A stretch of 14,227 nt of DNA, taken from positions 1-14,227 of the forward strand of contig CALEXZ010000147.1 in assembly GCA_937926195.1 (NCBI GenBank), written 5' to 3'. Below are positions 1-7,728 of the stretch, one piece after another (position 1 is the stretch's first letter; every line of letters begins with the position of its first letter). The translations under genes were made by a program, and so were the position numbers. The notes below the pieces were generated by a model. It was not told where the DNA came from and searched no databases. It saw only the letters and a list, made by a program, of their open reading frames with translations. This DNA comes from an uncultured Actinomyces sp. (lineage in GTDB: Bacteria > Actinomycetota > Actinomycetes > Actinomycetales > Actinomycetaceae).

Positions 1-849
1 GCGGTAGGCGTCGGCGTAGCGCTCGAGGAAGAAGTCGAGGTACGGCTCCTGGGCGTCGGTGACCTCGGCGTTGGACAGGCGCACCGTCGTGGCGCGCACG
101 TTCTCCGCGAAGAGCGCGCCGTCGCGGCCGGAGGCCTCCAGGCGCTGGTCGTAGCCCGAGGCGCAGTGGCGGTTGTTGATGATCGTGGCCACCGCGCCGC
201 TGGCCGCGCGCAGGGTGACGACGGCGGCGTCGAAGTCGCCGGTCTCCTTGATGTCCGCGTCGAGGTTCTGGCCGACGGCGTGGACCTCGACGATGTCACC
301 GAGGAAGAAGCGGGCGGTGTCGAAGTCGTGGATCGTCATGTCGCGGAAGATGCCGCCCGAGACCTTGATGTACTCCACCGGAGGGGCCGCGGGGTCGCGC
401 GAGATGATGGTCAGCTGCTCCAGCTCGCCGATGCGGCCCTCGGCCACGGCCGCGCGCACGGCGGCGAAGCTGGGGTCGAAACGGCGGTTGAAGCCGAACA
501 TCACCGGGGTCGTGATGGCGTCGAGCTCGGCGCGGGCCGCCTCGACGTCCTTCATGTCCAGGGCGATGGGCTTCTCGCACAGGACCGCCTTGCCGGCCTT
601 GGCAGCGGCCAGCAGGTGGGGGATGTGCAGCGGGGTCGGCGAGCCGATGACGACGGCGTCGACCTCGGGGTCGGCGAAGACCTCCTCCGCCTCCTTGCAG
701 GAGCGGGCCCCGTACTGGGCGGCGAGGTTCTGGGCGGCGTCGCCGACGGGGTCGCAGACGAGGACCAGGCGGGCCCGGGGGTGGGCGGCGACGGTCCTGG
801 CGTGGACGTGCCCGATCCGGCCGGCGCCGATGATGGCGATGTTGAGCAT
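1..849 (-). CDS. iolG: Inositol 2-dehydrogenase (IolG), 3' end cut by window edge
   Basis: NAD-dependent cytosolic oxidoreductase that oxidises myo-inositol to 2-keto-myo-inositol, the first catabolic step. The visible 283 codons begin MLNIAIIGAGRIGHVHA, a Rossmann nucleotide-binding motif (GAGRIG at residues 8-13). CEKPIALD follows at 91-98, and GGIFRDMTIHDFD at 165-177 is typical of IolG. By family knowledge (Bacillus IolG Lys97/Asp172/His176) the catalytic residues correspond to K93, D170 and H174. About 50 C-terminal residues are expected beyond base 1. The ATG at 849 is chosen because an AAGGA ribosome site (859-863) sits 9 bases upstream and the Rossmann motif starts at once. The gene lies 66 bases after the transaldolase gene on the same strand, so both probably come from the promoter near 2054-2099. 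Other GFO/IDH/MocA sugar dehydrogenases look similar, but context favours IolG. Confidence 0.93.
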   Translation of the reverse strand, partial: MLNIAIIGAGRIGHVHARTVAAHPRARLVLVCDPVGDAAQNLAAQYGARSCKEAEEVFADPEVDAVVIGSPTPLHIPHLLAAAKAGKAVLCEKPIALDMKDVEAARAELDAITTPVMFGFNRRFDPSFAAVRAAVAEGRIGELEQLTIISRDPAAPPVEYIKVSGGIFRDMTIHDFDTARFFLGDIVEVHAVGQNLDADIKETGDFDAAVVTLRAASGAVATIINNRHCASGYDQRLEASGRDGALFAENVRATTVRLSNAEVTDAQEPYLDFFLERYADAYR

Positions 850-915
850 GTGTGTGCGTCCTTGCATCCAGTAGCTGTGGTCGGTTGACGGTGTGGCGAG
901 CGGGGTGCCGGCCGC

Positions 916-1992
916 TCAGGGCTGGGGCATGATGACGTCGCGCACGAGGGCGTCGAGGTCGGCGTCGGCCTGGAGGAAGCCGCGCAGGGTGCGGCGGGTC
1001 GCGCCGAAGGAGTCGAACTCCTCGGGCGTCATGCCGTCGGGCTCGTAGGCGCGCACGAACTCCGGGATCGACAGGAGCGTCTTCATGATCTCGGGGGCGA
1101 CGGGCTCGTTGATGCGCTCAACGACCTTGTAGCCGGAGGCGTTGATGAGCTTCTGCCAGGCGAAGGGCGGGGAGACGACGAGGTCGCCGCCGACGAGCTC
1201 GGACCACTGCAGCACGTTGCGGAAGGCGGCCGACAGCACGCGGGCGCGCAGGCCGCGGGCCTGGAACTCCTGGTAGGCGCGCTTGAGGGCGGCCACGCCG
1301 GCCCACTCCAGGTGCCCGGGGTCGAGGAAGAGCTTGTCGCGCTTGACCACGATCTTGAGCCAGTCGTCCAGGCGGCCGCCCATGAGGGTGACGACCGGGC
1401 CCATGGTGGACACGTCCTTGCCCTCGGCCTCGCGGCGCTTGAGTCCGCGCTCGATGGCCTCGCCGGTGGCCACGGCCTGGGGCACCGAGAAGGAGACGGT
1501 GACGTTGACCGACACACCCCGGTAGGTGGCCTCCTCGATGGCCTTGACGCCCACGGAGGTGGCGGGGATCTTGACGATGATGTTCTTGGCCAGGTTGGAG
1601 AACTCCTCGGCCTGGTCGGCCAGGGCCGAGGCGCTGCGGGCCAGGCGCGGGTCGGTCTGCATGGACAGACGGCCGTTGCGTCCCTTGTGCTCCTCGAAGA
1701 CGGGCTCGAGCAGTGTGGCGGCCTCGACGCTCATCTCGCGCACGACCTGCCAGCCGATCTCGGACTCGGAGGCCTCGGGCATCTCCTCGGCGAGCTCGGC
1801 GATGCGGGGCAGCCACACGTCCTTGCGCTGGTTGATGCAGGTGAAGGCGATGGTGGGGTTGCAGGTGGCGCCGACGCCACCGAAGGCGATGGACTGACGC
1901 AGCTCGTCAGGGTCGGCCGAGTCGTTCCACAGGACGGTCGGGGTGGTCCTGGACGCCTCGAGAAGCGGGCCGGGGGTGTACTCAATGCTCAT
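916..1992 (-). CDS. Transaldolase-family protein in the iol operon
   Basis: A 358-residue class I aldolase-fold protein of the transaldolase family. Visible motifs: LWNDSADPDE at 21-30 (N-terminal catalytic Asp region), GATCNPTI at 41-48 (the family NP[ST] motif), NIIVKIPAT at 137-145 with K141 as the Schiff-base lysine, and SVNVTVSFS at 161-169 (the NxT strand). A longer frame reaches 2082, but the ATG at 1992 is preferred: it has an AGGAG site (2002-2006) 9 bases upstream, and the extra 30 residues look non-coding and overlap the promoter. It is the first gene after an iol-type operator/promoter and precedes iolG. Its substrate is not shown by the sequence. It could act in pentose phosphate recycling of the triose phosphate made from inositol, or on a keto-sugar intermediate; both are inferences. 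Family assignment is firm, role open. Confidence 0.88.
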   Translation of the reverse strand: MSIEYTPGPLLEASRTTPTVLWNDSADPDELRQSIAFGGVGATCNPTIAFTCINQRKDVWLPRIAELAEEMPEASESEIGWQVVREMSVEAATLLEPVFEEHKGRNGRLSMQTDPRLARSASALADQAEEFSNLAKNIIVKIPATSVGVKAIEEATYRGVSVNVTVSFSVPQAVATGEAIERGLKRREAEGKDVSTMGPVVTLMGGRLDDWLKIVVKRDKLFLDPGHLEWAGVAALKRAYQEFQARGLRARVLSAAFRNVLQWSELVGGDLVVSPPFAWQKLINASGYKVVERINEPVAPEIMKTLLSIPEFVRAYEPDGMTPEEFDSFGATRRTLRGFLQADADLDALVRDVIMPQP

Positions 1993-2053
1993 CAGCGTGT
2001 GCTCCTGTAGTCGGATGAGCCGGGGCGCCGTCGCCGCTCGGCCCGTGACCACC

Positions 2054-2099
2054 ATTGAACGGGTTCCCCAACCCCCTGTCAAGCAAATGTACGGACAAA
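2054..2099 (-). promoter_or_regulatory. Promoter and candidate IolR operator for transaldolase-iolG
   Basis: Read on the minus strand, TTGACA (2077-2082) is followed by a 17-base spacer and TTCAAT (2054-2059), a good sigma-70 pair. Five bases upstream of the -35 lies a palindrome, on the plus strand AATGTACGGACAAA (2086-2099), with core TGT-N4-ACA. The same core and nearly the same spacing recur before iolC and iolA. This spacing, and the adjacency to a GntR/UTRA gene, suggest an IolR binding site. Binding itself is inference. Confidence 0.75.
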
Positions 2100-2147
2100 G
2101 CGTGCTGGCGGGTGTTGTCGGTGCGTGCGAGGTCCGTGCGTGCGGGA

Positions 2148-2171
2148 GCCCCGCGCCGCGTGGCGCGGGGC
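2148..2171 (-). terminator. Hairpin terminator after iolR
   Basis: A perfect 10-base inverted repeat (GCCCCGCGCC at 2148-2157, GGCGCGGGGC at 2162-2171) with a 4-base loop lies 20 bases past the iolR stop on the minus strand. There is no clear U-tract, which is common in high-GC actinobacteria. It would separate iolR from the transaldolase promoter downstream. Confidence 0.55.
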
Positions 2172-2191
2172 CCAGGGTGTCGGTGGGCGGC

Positions 2192-2965
2192 TCAGACCGC
2201 GAAGAGCGTCGTCTCGAAGGAGTAGCGCGAGGCGCGGTAGATGTGCGTGCCGTACTCGATGACCCGCCCGTCGGCGTCGTAGGCGGTGCGCGTCATCGTC
2301 AGCAGGGCGGCGCGGCGGCTCTCGGAGAGGGTCTGAGCCTCCTTCGTCGTCGCGTTGCGGGCGCCGATGGTCTGGGTGGCCGTGACCGGGACGGCGTCGT
2401 GCTCGCGGAGGTAGTCGTACAGGCCTGTGGTCTCCAGGTCCTCGCGCGTGGGGGACAGGTCGGCGGGCAGGAGGTTGCGCATGAGGGCGATGGGCTCGCC
2501 GTCGGCCAGCCGCAGGCGCTCGATGAGCACCGCCTCGGTTCCCGGCTCGACCTCCAGGAAGGCGGCCTGCTCGGGGGTCGCGGGCGCGCGCTCGTAGGAC
2601 AGCAGGCGGGTCTCGACCCGGTGGCCCGCGGCGGTGAGGTCGGACAGGAGGCTCGACAGCTGCATCGGGCGGTGCACGTGCGGGGAGGTGACCACGGTGC
2701 CCGCGCCCCGGCGTCGGGACAGCAGGCCGCGGTCGACGAGGTGCTGGAGCGCCTGGCGGGCGGTGGGGCGGGAGACCTTGAGGCGCTTGGCCATGGAGAC
2801 CTCGTCCTCGAGCCGGGTGCCGGGCTCCAGCGTGCCGTCGAGGATGAGCTCGGCGAGCGGGGACGAGATCTGCACGTGCAGCGGCGTGGGGCTGGAGCGG
2901 TCGATCGTCACGTCGAGCCTGTACGGCTGGGACGTGGAGGAGTGCTGAGCGGTGGAGTCGGCCAT
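2192..2965 (-). CDS. iolR: GntR-family (HutC/UTRA) regulator, probable IolR
   Basis: A 257-residue transcription factor. Residues ~26-95 form a GntR winged helix-turn-helix: PLHVQISSPLAELILDGTLEPGTRL, then MAKRLKVSRPTARQALQHL (58-76, recognition helix) and the wing RRRGAGTVV. Residues ~100-250 form a UTRA effector domain, ending EYGTHIYRASRYSFETTLFAV. Such proteins are usually sugar- or sugar-phosphate-responsive repressors; C. glutamicum controls its iol genes with a GntR-type IolR. It diverges from iolC and sits among the genes it probably controls. The start is uncertain: ATG 2965 fits the fold, but no good ribosome site precedes it. An in-frame ATG at 3004 (13 residues longer) also lacks a clear site, so translation may be leaderless. 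Candidate operators are the TGT-N4-ACA palindromes listed separately. The effector is unknown; an inositol-pathway intermediate is plausible. Confidence 0.85.
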   Translation of the reverse strand: MADSTAQHSSTSQPYRLDVTIDRSSPTPLHVQISSPLAELILDGTLEPGTRLEDEVSMAKRLKVSRPTARQALQHLVDRGLLSRRRGAGTVVTSPHVHRPMQLSSLLSDLTAAGHRVETRLLSYERAPATPEQAAFLEVEPGTEAVLIERLRLADGEPIALMRNLLPADLSPTREDLETTGLYDYLREHDAVPVTATQTIGARNATTKEAQTLSESRRAALLTMTRTAYDADGRVIEYGTHIYRASRYSFETTLFAV

Positions 2966-3099
2966 GGTCGAGACTGCTGTCGATTCGTCGTGGAGCGTTC
3001 CCATCCATGATATCGGGCGCGCTCGCGCTCCACGGGGCGGCGGTCCGACGGCGGGTGGTGAGGCGTCGCAAGGGCTCCCCGTACGGGCGGCCGGATGAG

Positions 3100-3146
3100 A
3101 ATGTTCGGACAAAGGCTTGACGGTTGGCTGTCGGTGAGGCACCCTC
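3100..3146 (+). promoter_or_regulatory. Candidate IolR operator and promoter for iolC operon
   Basis: AATGTTCGGACAAA (3100-3113) matches the site before the transaldolase gene at 13 of 14 positions. Five bases later comes TTGACG (3117-3122), a good -35 box. The -10 at the expected distance (about 3140-3146) is weak, CACCCT or ACCCTC, so the exact transcription start is unclear. The site lies in the 247-base gap between divergent iolR and iolC and could also act on iolR. The rest of the gap (2966-3099 and 3147-3212) shows no convincing further element. Confidence 0.68.
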
Positions 3147-3212
3147 GTCACCGTGAGGGCCGCCACGGCCCTGCCAGACCCGCCCCGACGACGTGGAAGG
3201 GACCGCTCCGCG

Positions 3213-3920
3213 ATGACCGCATGCACGACCTCGCCGCTCGACGTGCTCACGATCGGGCGCAGCGGCATCGACATCTACCCCCTGCAGACCGGGGTCGGCC
3301 TGGAGGACGTCGAGACCTTCGGCAAGTTCCTGGGCGGCAGCCCGACGAACGTCGCCGTCGCCGCCTCCCGCTACCGGCACCGCGCCGCCGTCGTCACCGG
3401 GGTGGGCGACGACCCCTTCGGGCGCTTCGTGCGCCGCGAGATGCGTCAGCTGGGCGTCTACGACGACTACGTCGTCACCAAGCCGGACTTCAGCACCCCG
3501 CTCACCTTCTGCGAGATCTTCCCCCCGGACAGCTTCCCCCTCTACTTCTACCGCGAGCCCTCCGCCCCGGACCTGGAGCTCACCGTCGAGGACATCCCCA
3601 TGGACGCCGTGCGCGAGGCCCAGATCTTCTGGATCTCCGCCACCGGGCTGAGCAAGAGCCCCTCGCGCGCCGCCCACCACGCCGCCCTGGCCGCCTGCGG
3701 CCGCAAGGCCTTCACCATCGTCGACCTCGACTACCGCGCCAACTTCTGGCAGGACGAGCAGGACGCGCACCGGAACGTGAGCGAGATCCTCCCCCAGGTC
3801 ACCGTCGCCATCGGCAACCGGGAGGAGTGCCGCATCGCCGTCGGCGAGACCGAGCCCGAGCTCCTGGCGGAGATGCGCGCCCACCGCGACGAGGTCGCCC
3901 CGAGCGTGAAGGACCTCTGA
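3213..3920 (+). CDS. iolC: 5-dehydro-2-deoxygluconokinase (IolC), C-terminally truncated
   Basis: PfkB/ribokinase-family kinase expected to phosphorylate 5-keto-2-deoxygluconate with ATP. The ATG at 3213 is chosen because GGAAGGGA lies about 10 bases upstream and TSPLDVLTIGRSGIDIYP starts the fold; the longer frame from 3153 adds a low-complexity leader. Visible: GGSPTNVAVA (41-50, PfkB signature 1), the IolC-type stretch TFCEIFPPDSFPLYFYREPS (98-117), DLDYRANFW (171-179) and GNREE (201-205). The protein then ends at residue 235. Family members run to roughly 320-340 residues, with a second PfkB signature containing GAGD, whose Asp is the catalytic base. None of that is present, and only six bases separate the stop from the next gene, so the missing part is not elsewhere in another frame. 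The tail LLAEMRAHRDEVAPSVKDL may be the original C terminus joined by an in-frame internal deletion (inference). The product is probably inactive, unless this is an assembly error. Confidence 0.85.
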   Translation: MTACTTSPLDVLTIGRSGIDIYPLQTGVGLEDVETFGKFLGGSPTNVAVAASRYRHRAAVVTGVGDDPFGRFVRREMRQLGVYDDYVVTKPDFSTPLTFCEIFPPDSFPLYFYREPSAPDLELTVEDIPMDAVREAQIFWISATGLSKSPSRAAHHAALAACGRKAFTIVDLDYRANFWQDEQDAHRNVSEILPQVTVAIGNREECRIAVGETEPELLAEMRAHRDEVAPSVKDL

Positions 3921-3926
3921 GCCACG

Positions 3927-4805
3927 ATGTCCGCCACCCCGCTGACCGACACCATCGTCGACGTCCGCGTCCACGACCCCGGCCGCATCGCCCAGGTCCT
4001 GGCCCAGCGCCCCCGCGCCACCGTGCCCGCGGGCGAGGACAAGCTCATGATCATCGCCTGCGACCACCCAGCCCGCGGGGCGCTCGCGGCCGGAGCCGAC
4101 CCGCTGGCGATGGGCTCGCGCGAGGACACCCTGGCCCGCTGCGTCGAGGCGCTGGGACGCCCCGGCGTCAACGGCTTCCTCGGCACCGCCGACCTCATCG
4201 AGGACCTCGCGCTCCTGGGCGCCCTGGACGGCAAGCTCGTCTACGGCTCGATGAACCGCGGCGGCCTCGCGGGCGCCACCTTCGAGATGGACGACCGCAT
4301 GACCGGCTACGACGCCCGGGGCGTGGTGGACGCCGGGCTCGACGGCGGCAAGATGCTGCTGCGCGTCAACTACGCGGACCCCCGCACCGCGGACACCCTC
4401 GCCGCCTGCGCCCACGCCGTCAACGAGCTCGCTGAGCGCAAGGTCATGGCCATGGTCGAGCCCTTCATCTCCACCTGGAGCAAGGGGCACGTGGTCAACG
4501 ACCTCAGCCCCGAGGCCGTCATCGCCTCCATGCACATCGCCTCCGGCCTGGGACGCACGAGCGCCTACACGTGGCTCAAGCTCCCGGCCGTGGCGGACAT
4601 GGAGCGCGTCATGGAAGCCTCCACCCTGCCCGCCCTCATCCTCGGTGGCGCCGTCAACGAGGACGCCGAGGCGGCACGCGAGTCCTGGGCCAGGGCCCTG
4701 GCACTGCCCACCGTCAAGGGTCTGGTCATCGGCCGGTCCCTGCTCTACCCGCCCGACGACGACGTCGCCGGGGCCGTCGACAACACCGTAGGACTGCTCT
4801 CATGA
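3927..4805 (+). CDS. Cgl0158-family (beta/alpha)8-barrel aldolase candidate (IolJ-like role)
   Basis: A 292-residue protein resembling the DeoC/FbaB/LacD aldolase barrel, specifically the Cgl0158-type family that sits next to iolC in the C. glutamicum inositol cluster. Motifs: MIIACDHPARG (41-51, the FbaB-like DH region), VYGSMNRGGL (105-114), GGKMLLRVNY (140-149), VEPFISTWSKG (177-187), and TWLKLPAV (215-222), where K218 is a good Schiff-base candidate; then LILGGAV and VIGRSLL, a phosphate-binding-like ending. The likely reaction is cleavage of 2-deoxy-5-keto-gluconate-6-phosphate to dihydroxyacetone phosphate and malonic semialdehyde, because no other IolJ is present; this is inference from context. 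Start ATG 3927 lies 6 bases after the iolC stop, with AAGGA (3909-3913) upstream. Its stop overlaps the iolB start (ATGA at 4802-4805), implying translational coupling. Confidence 0.85.
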   Translation: MSATPLTDTIVDVRVHDPGRIAQVLAQRPRATVPAGEDKLMIIACDHPARGALAAGADPLAMGSREDTLARCVEALGRPGVNGFLGTADLIEDLALLGALDGKLVYGSMNRGGLAGATFEMDDRMTGYDARGVVDAGLDGGKMLLRVNYADPRTADTLAACAHAVNELAERKVMAMVEPFISTWSKGHVVNDLSPEAVIASMHIASGLGRTSAYTWLKLPAVADMERVMEASTLPALILGGAVNEDAEAARESWARALALPTVKGLVIGRSLLYPPDDDVAGAVDNTVGLLS

Positions 4806-5671
4806 CCCTCAACCACTATGTTCCGGCCGGCTCCACCGGCCACGGCCGCCTCACCGTCGACATCACGCCCGCCGACGCCGGCTGGGGCTACTCCGGCCTG
4901 CGCGTGGCGGTGCTCGCGCCCGGTCAGAGCCTCACTCTCGACACCGGCGTCAGCGAGCTGCTCGTCCTGCCCCTCGTGGGCAGCTGCAGCATCGAGGTCG
5001 ACGGACGCACCTACGAGCTCCTGGGCCGCACCGGCGTGCTGGAGCAGATCACGGACTACCTCTACGTGCCGCGCTCGACGAGCCTGACCGTGACCTCCGA
5101 GCAGGGCGGGCGCTTCGCCTTCCCCTCCGCCGTCGCCGAGAAGGACCTGCCGGTGCGCCACCTGGGCCGCGAGCAGGCCACGACCGGCATCCGCGGTGCG
5201 GGGGACTGCTCGCGCCAGGTGACGAACTACGCCCTCAACAACGGTGTCGAGACCTCCCACCTGCTCGTCACCGAGGTCATCACCCCGGGCGGCAACTGGT
5301 CCTCCTACCCGGCGCACAAGCACGAGGAGAACACCGAGAACGAGCGCGAGCTCGAGGAGATCTACTACTTCGAGATCGCCTCCTCGCCCACCGGCGAGCC
5401 GGGCTTCGGGCTGCACCGCACCTACGGCTCGTCGCCGGACAAGCCGATCGACCTGTGCATCGAGGTCCGCGACGGCGACGTCGCCCTCGTGCCCCACGGC
5501 TACCACGGGCCCTGCGTGGCCGCCCCCGGCTACGACATGTACTACCTCAACGTCATGGCCGGGCCGCAGACCGACCTCGTGTGGCTCGCCCCCGACGACC
5601 CCGCCCACCACTGGATCCGGCAGAGCTGGGACAGCCAGCTGCCCGACCCGCGTCTGCCCATGGCGCACTGA
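4802..5671 (+). CDS. iolB: 5-deoxy-glucuronate isomerase (IolB)
   Basis: Cytosolic double-cupin isomerase converting 5-deoxy-D-glucuronate to 5-keto-2-deoxygluconate. It has 289 residues, close to the family's usual length. The second cupin carries the metal site: PAHKHEENTENERELEEIYYF (170-190) with H172, H174 and probably E186, and PHGYHGP (231-237) with H235. These four are the expected ligands by family knowledge. The ending, YYLNVMAGP followed by WIRQSWD, is typical of IolB. The ATG at 4802 overlaps the stop of the upstream aldolase gene by ATGA, which fixes the start and indicates coupling. The gene is followed by a 105-base gap before iolD. Confidence 0.96.
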   Translation: MTLNHYVPAGSTGHGRLTVDITPADAGWGYSGLRVAVLAPGQSLTLDTGVSELLVLPLVGSCSIEVDGRTYELLGRTGVLEQITDYLYVPRSTSLTVTSEQGGRFAFPSAVAEKDLPVRHLGREQATTGIRGAGDCSRQVTNYALNNGVETSHLLVTEVITPGGNWSSYPAHKHEENTENERELEEIYYFEIASSPTGEPGFGLHRTYGSSPDKPIDLCIEVRDGDVALVPHGYHGPCVAAPGYDMYYLNVMAGPQTDLVWLAPDDPAHHWIRQSWDSQLPDPRLPMAH

Positions 5672-5714
5672 CGCGCCACAGCTCGGCACGCTCCGGCCCC
5701 CGAGCGCCTCGGCC

Positions 5715-5735
5715 GCCGGCCCTGCGGGGCCCGGC
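5715..5735 (+). other. GC-rich imperfect hairpin between iolB and iolD
   Basis: GCCGGCCC (5715-5722) pairs with GGGCCCGGC (5727-5735) around a 4-base loop with one bulge. It is the only structure seen in the 105-base iolB-iolD gap. It may attenuate transcription or mark RNA processing, letting IolD level differ from the upstream genes. In such GC-rich DNA it could also be chance. Confidence 0.3.
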
Positions 5736-5776
5736 GCCTCGCCCCGACCACCATCCATCCCAGAGAGAAGACACAC

Positions 5777-7684
5777 GTGAGCAACGAAGCCTACGCGGGA
5801 ACCATCCGCCTGACCGTCGCCCAGGCGACGATCCGGTTCCTCACCAACCAGTACTCCGAGCGCGACGGCGTCGAGCAGCGGCTCATCGAGGGCGCCTTCG
5901 GCATCTTCGGCCACGGCAACGTCGCCGGCCTCGGCCAGGCGCTGCTCCAGAACGAGATCGCCCCGGAGGAGGGCGAGGGCGAGATGCCCTACATCATGGC
6001 GCGCAACGAGCAGAGCGCCGTGCACGCCTCCGCCGCCTTCGCCAAGGTCCGCAACCGCCTGTCCACCTGGATGACCACGGCCTCCATCGGCCCGGGCTCG
6101 CTCAACATGGTCACCGGCGCGGCCCTGGCGACGACCAACCGCGTCCCGGTCCTCCTCTTCCCCTCGGACCAGTTCGCCACCCGTGTCCCCGACCCGGTGC
6201 TCCAGCAGCTGGAGGACCCAACGACGCTCGACGTCACCGTCAACGACGCCTTCCGTCCCGTTGCGCGCTTCTTCGACCGCATCAACCGCCCCGAGCAGCT
6301 CATCCCCTCCCTGCTGGGCGCGATGCGTGTGCTCACCGACCCGGCCGAGACCGGCGCCGTCGTCATCGCGATGCCGCAGGACGTCCAGGCCGAGGTGCAC
6401 GACTGGCCGGTCGAGCTCTTCCGCAAGCGCGTGTGGCACGTGCGCCGCCCCCCGGCCGAGCCCGCGGCCCTGGCGCGCGCCGTCGCCCTCATCAAGGCTG
6501 CCAAGCGCCCGATGGTCATCTCCGGCGGCGGGACCATCTACTCCGAGGCCAGCGAGGAGCTGCGCGCCTTCGCCACCGCCACCGGCATCCCCGTGGCGGA
6601 CACCCAGGCGGGCAAGGGCGCCATCAACTACGACCACCCCTGCGCCATCGGCGGCGTGGGCTCCACCGGCGGCGACTCCGGCAACCACATCGCCGACAAG
6701 GCGGACCTCGTCATCGGCATCGGCACCCGTTACTCGGACTTCACCACGGCCTCCAAGACCCAGTTCAAGGACCCGGACGTCAGGTTCGTCAACATCAACG
6801 TCTGCGCCTTCGACGCCGCCAAGGAGTCGGCCGAGATGGTCGTCGCCGACGCCCGTGAGGCCCTGGTCGCCCTGACCGAGGCCCTGGAGGGCTACCGCGT
6901 GTCCGAGGAGTACTCCGCGGAGGTCGCCGCCGAGCGCGAGGCCTGGCACGAGCGCACCCGAGAGTGCTACCACCTGGGTCACGGCCCGCTGCCCGCCCAG
7001 ACGGAGGTCTTCGGGGCCCTCAACGAGATGATGGGTGACGAGGACATCGTCATCAACGCCGCCGGCTCCATGCCCGGCGACCTCCAGGCGCTGTGGCAGG
7101 CCAGGACGCCCGTGCAGTACCACGTCGAGTACGCCTTCTCCTGCATGGGCTACGAGGTTCCCGCCGGCCTGGGCTGCAAGCTGGCCCGCCCCGAGTCCGA
7201 GGTCGTGTCCATCGTCGGTGACGGCACCTACCAGATGCTGCCCATGGAGCTGGCCACCGTGGTCCAGGAGGGCGTCAAGGTCATCTACGTCCTGCTGCAG
7301 AACCACGGCTTCGCCTCCATCGGGGCGCTGTCGGAGTCGCGCGGCTCCCAGCGCTTCGGTACGAAGTACCGCCAGCGCGGTGCGGGCAGCCACCTGGAGG
7401 ACACCGAGCCGATCCCCGGCGTCGACATCGCCGCGAACGCCGAGTCCTGGGGCATCAAGGTCTACCGCGTGTCCTCCGTCGAGGAGTTCAGGCAGGCCTA
7501 CGCCCAGGCGCACGCCGAGGACCGGGCCTCGATGATCCACATCGAGACCGACCTCATGGGCCCCAACCCGCCCGGCTCCTCCTGGTGGGACGTGCCGGTC
7601 TCGGGCGTCTCGCGCCTGGAGTCCACCCAGCAGGCCTACGAGCGCTACGTCGAGGACCGCAAGCCGCAGCGTCACTACCTGTGA
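5777..7684 (+). CDS. iolD: 3D-(3,5/4)-trihydroxycyclohexane-1,2-dione hydrolase (IolD)
   Basis: Thiamine-diphosphate enzyme that hydrolytically opens the inositol-derived diketone ring to 5-deoxyglucuronate. The 635 residues match the family length. Domain order is PYR (E78 in MARNEQSAVHASAAF is the cofactor-activating Glu), a central domain from about 200 to 370, then the PP domain with GDGTYQMLPMELATV starting at G481 and N509 in LLQNHGF, the GDG-x(25)-N cofactor/metal motif. Conserved IolD text includes LTVAQATIRFLTNQYSERDG at the start and PPGSSWWDVPV near the end. The GTG at 5777 is used, with an AGAGAGAAG purine-rich site 6-14 bases upstream; no ATG fits better. It is the last gene of the iolC-aldolase-iolB-iolD run and is followed by a strong hairpin. 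Confidence 0.97.
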   Translation: MSNEAYAGTIRLTVAQATIRFLTNQYSERDGVEQRLIEGAFGIFGHGNVAGLGQALLQNEIAPEEGEGEMPYIMARNEQSAVHASAAFAKVRNRLSTWMTTASIGPGSLNMVTGAALATTNRVPVLLFPSDQFATRVPDPVLQQLEDPTTLDVTVNDAFRPVARFFDRINRPEQLIPSLLGAMRVLTDPAETGAVVIAMPQDVQAEVHDWPVELFRKRVWHVRRPPAEPAALARAVALIKAAKRPMVISGGGTIYSEASEELRAFATATGIPVADTQAGKGAINYDHPCAIGGVGSTGGDSGNHIADKADLVIGIGTRYSDFTTASKTQFKDPDVRFVNINVCAFDAAKESAEMVVADAREALVALTEALEGYRVSEEYSAEVAAEREAWHERTRECYHLGHGPLPAQTEVFGALNEMMGDEDIVINAAGSMPGDLQALWQARTPVQYHVEYAFSCMGYEVPAGLGCKLARPESEVVSIVGDGTYQMLPMELATVVQEGVKVIYVLLQNHGFASIGALSESRGSQRFGTKYRQRGAGSHLEDTEPIPGVDIAANAESWGIKVYRVSSVEEFRQAYAQAHAEDRASMIHIETDLMGPNPPGSSWWDVPVSGVSRLESTQQAYERYVEDRKPQRHYL

Positions 7685-7728
7685 CGACGGCGCCCGGGCC
7701 CTCGGTCCGGGGCCCTGCCTCACCCGCC

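Noticed and set aside
166..888. Plus-strand frames over the iolG region
   Set aside because: They mirror iolG, which shows clear Rossmann and catalytic motifs on the minus strand.
1993..2082. 30-residue N-terminal extension of the transaldolase
   Set aside because: It would run through the -35/-10 pair and the operator; the ATG at 1992 has a proper ribosome site.
2121..2144. Two copies of GTGCGTGCG as a direct repeat
   Set aside because: Short, low-complexity GC repeat in an intergenic region; no sign of function.
2079..4535. 818-codon minus-strand open frame across iolR, iolC and the aldolase gene
   Set aside because: It lies antisense to well-supported genes, is low-complexity and rich in Gly/Ala/Asp/Val or Arg/Pro, and has no recognisable domain. 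Long antisense frames are expected in DNA with such strong G/C third positions.
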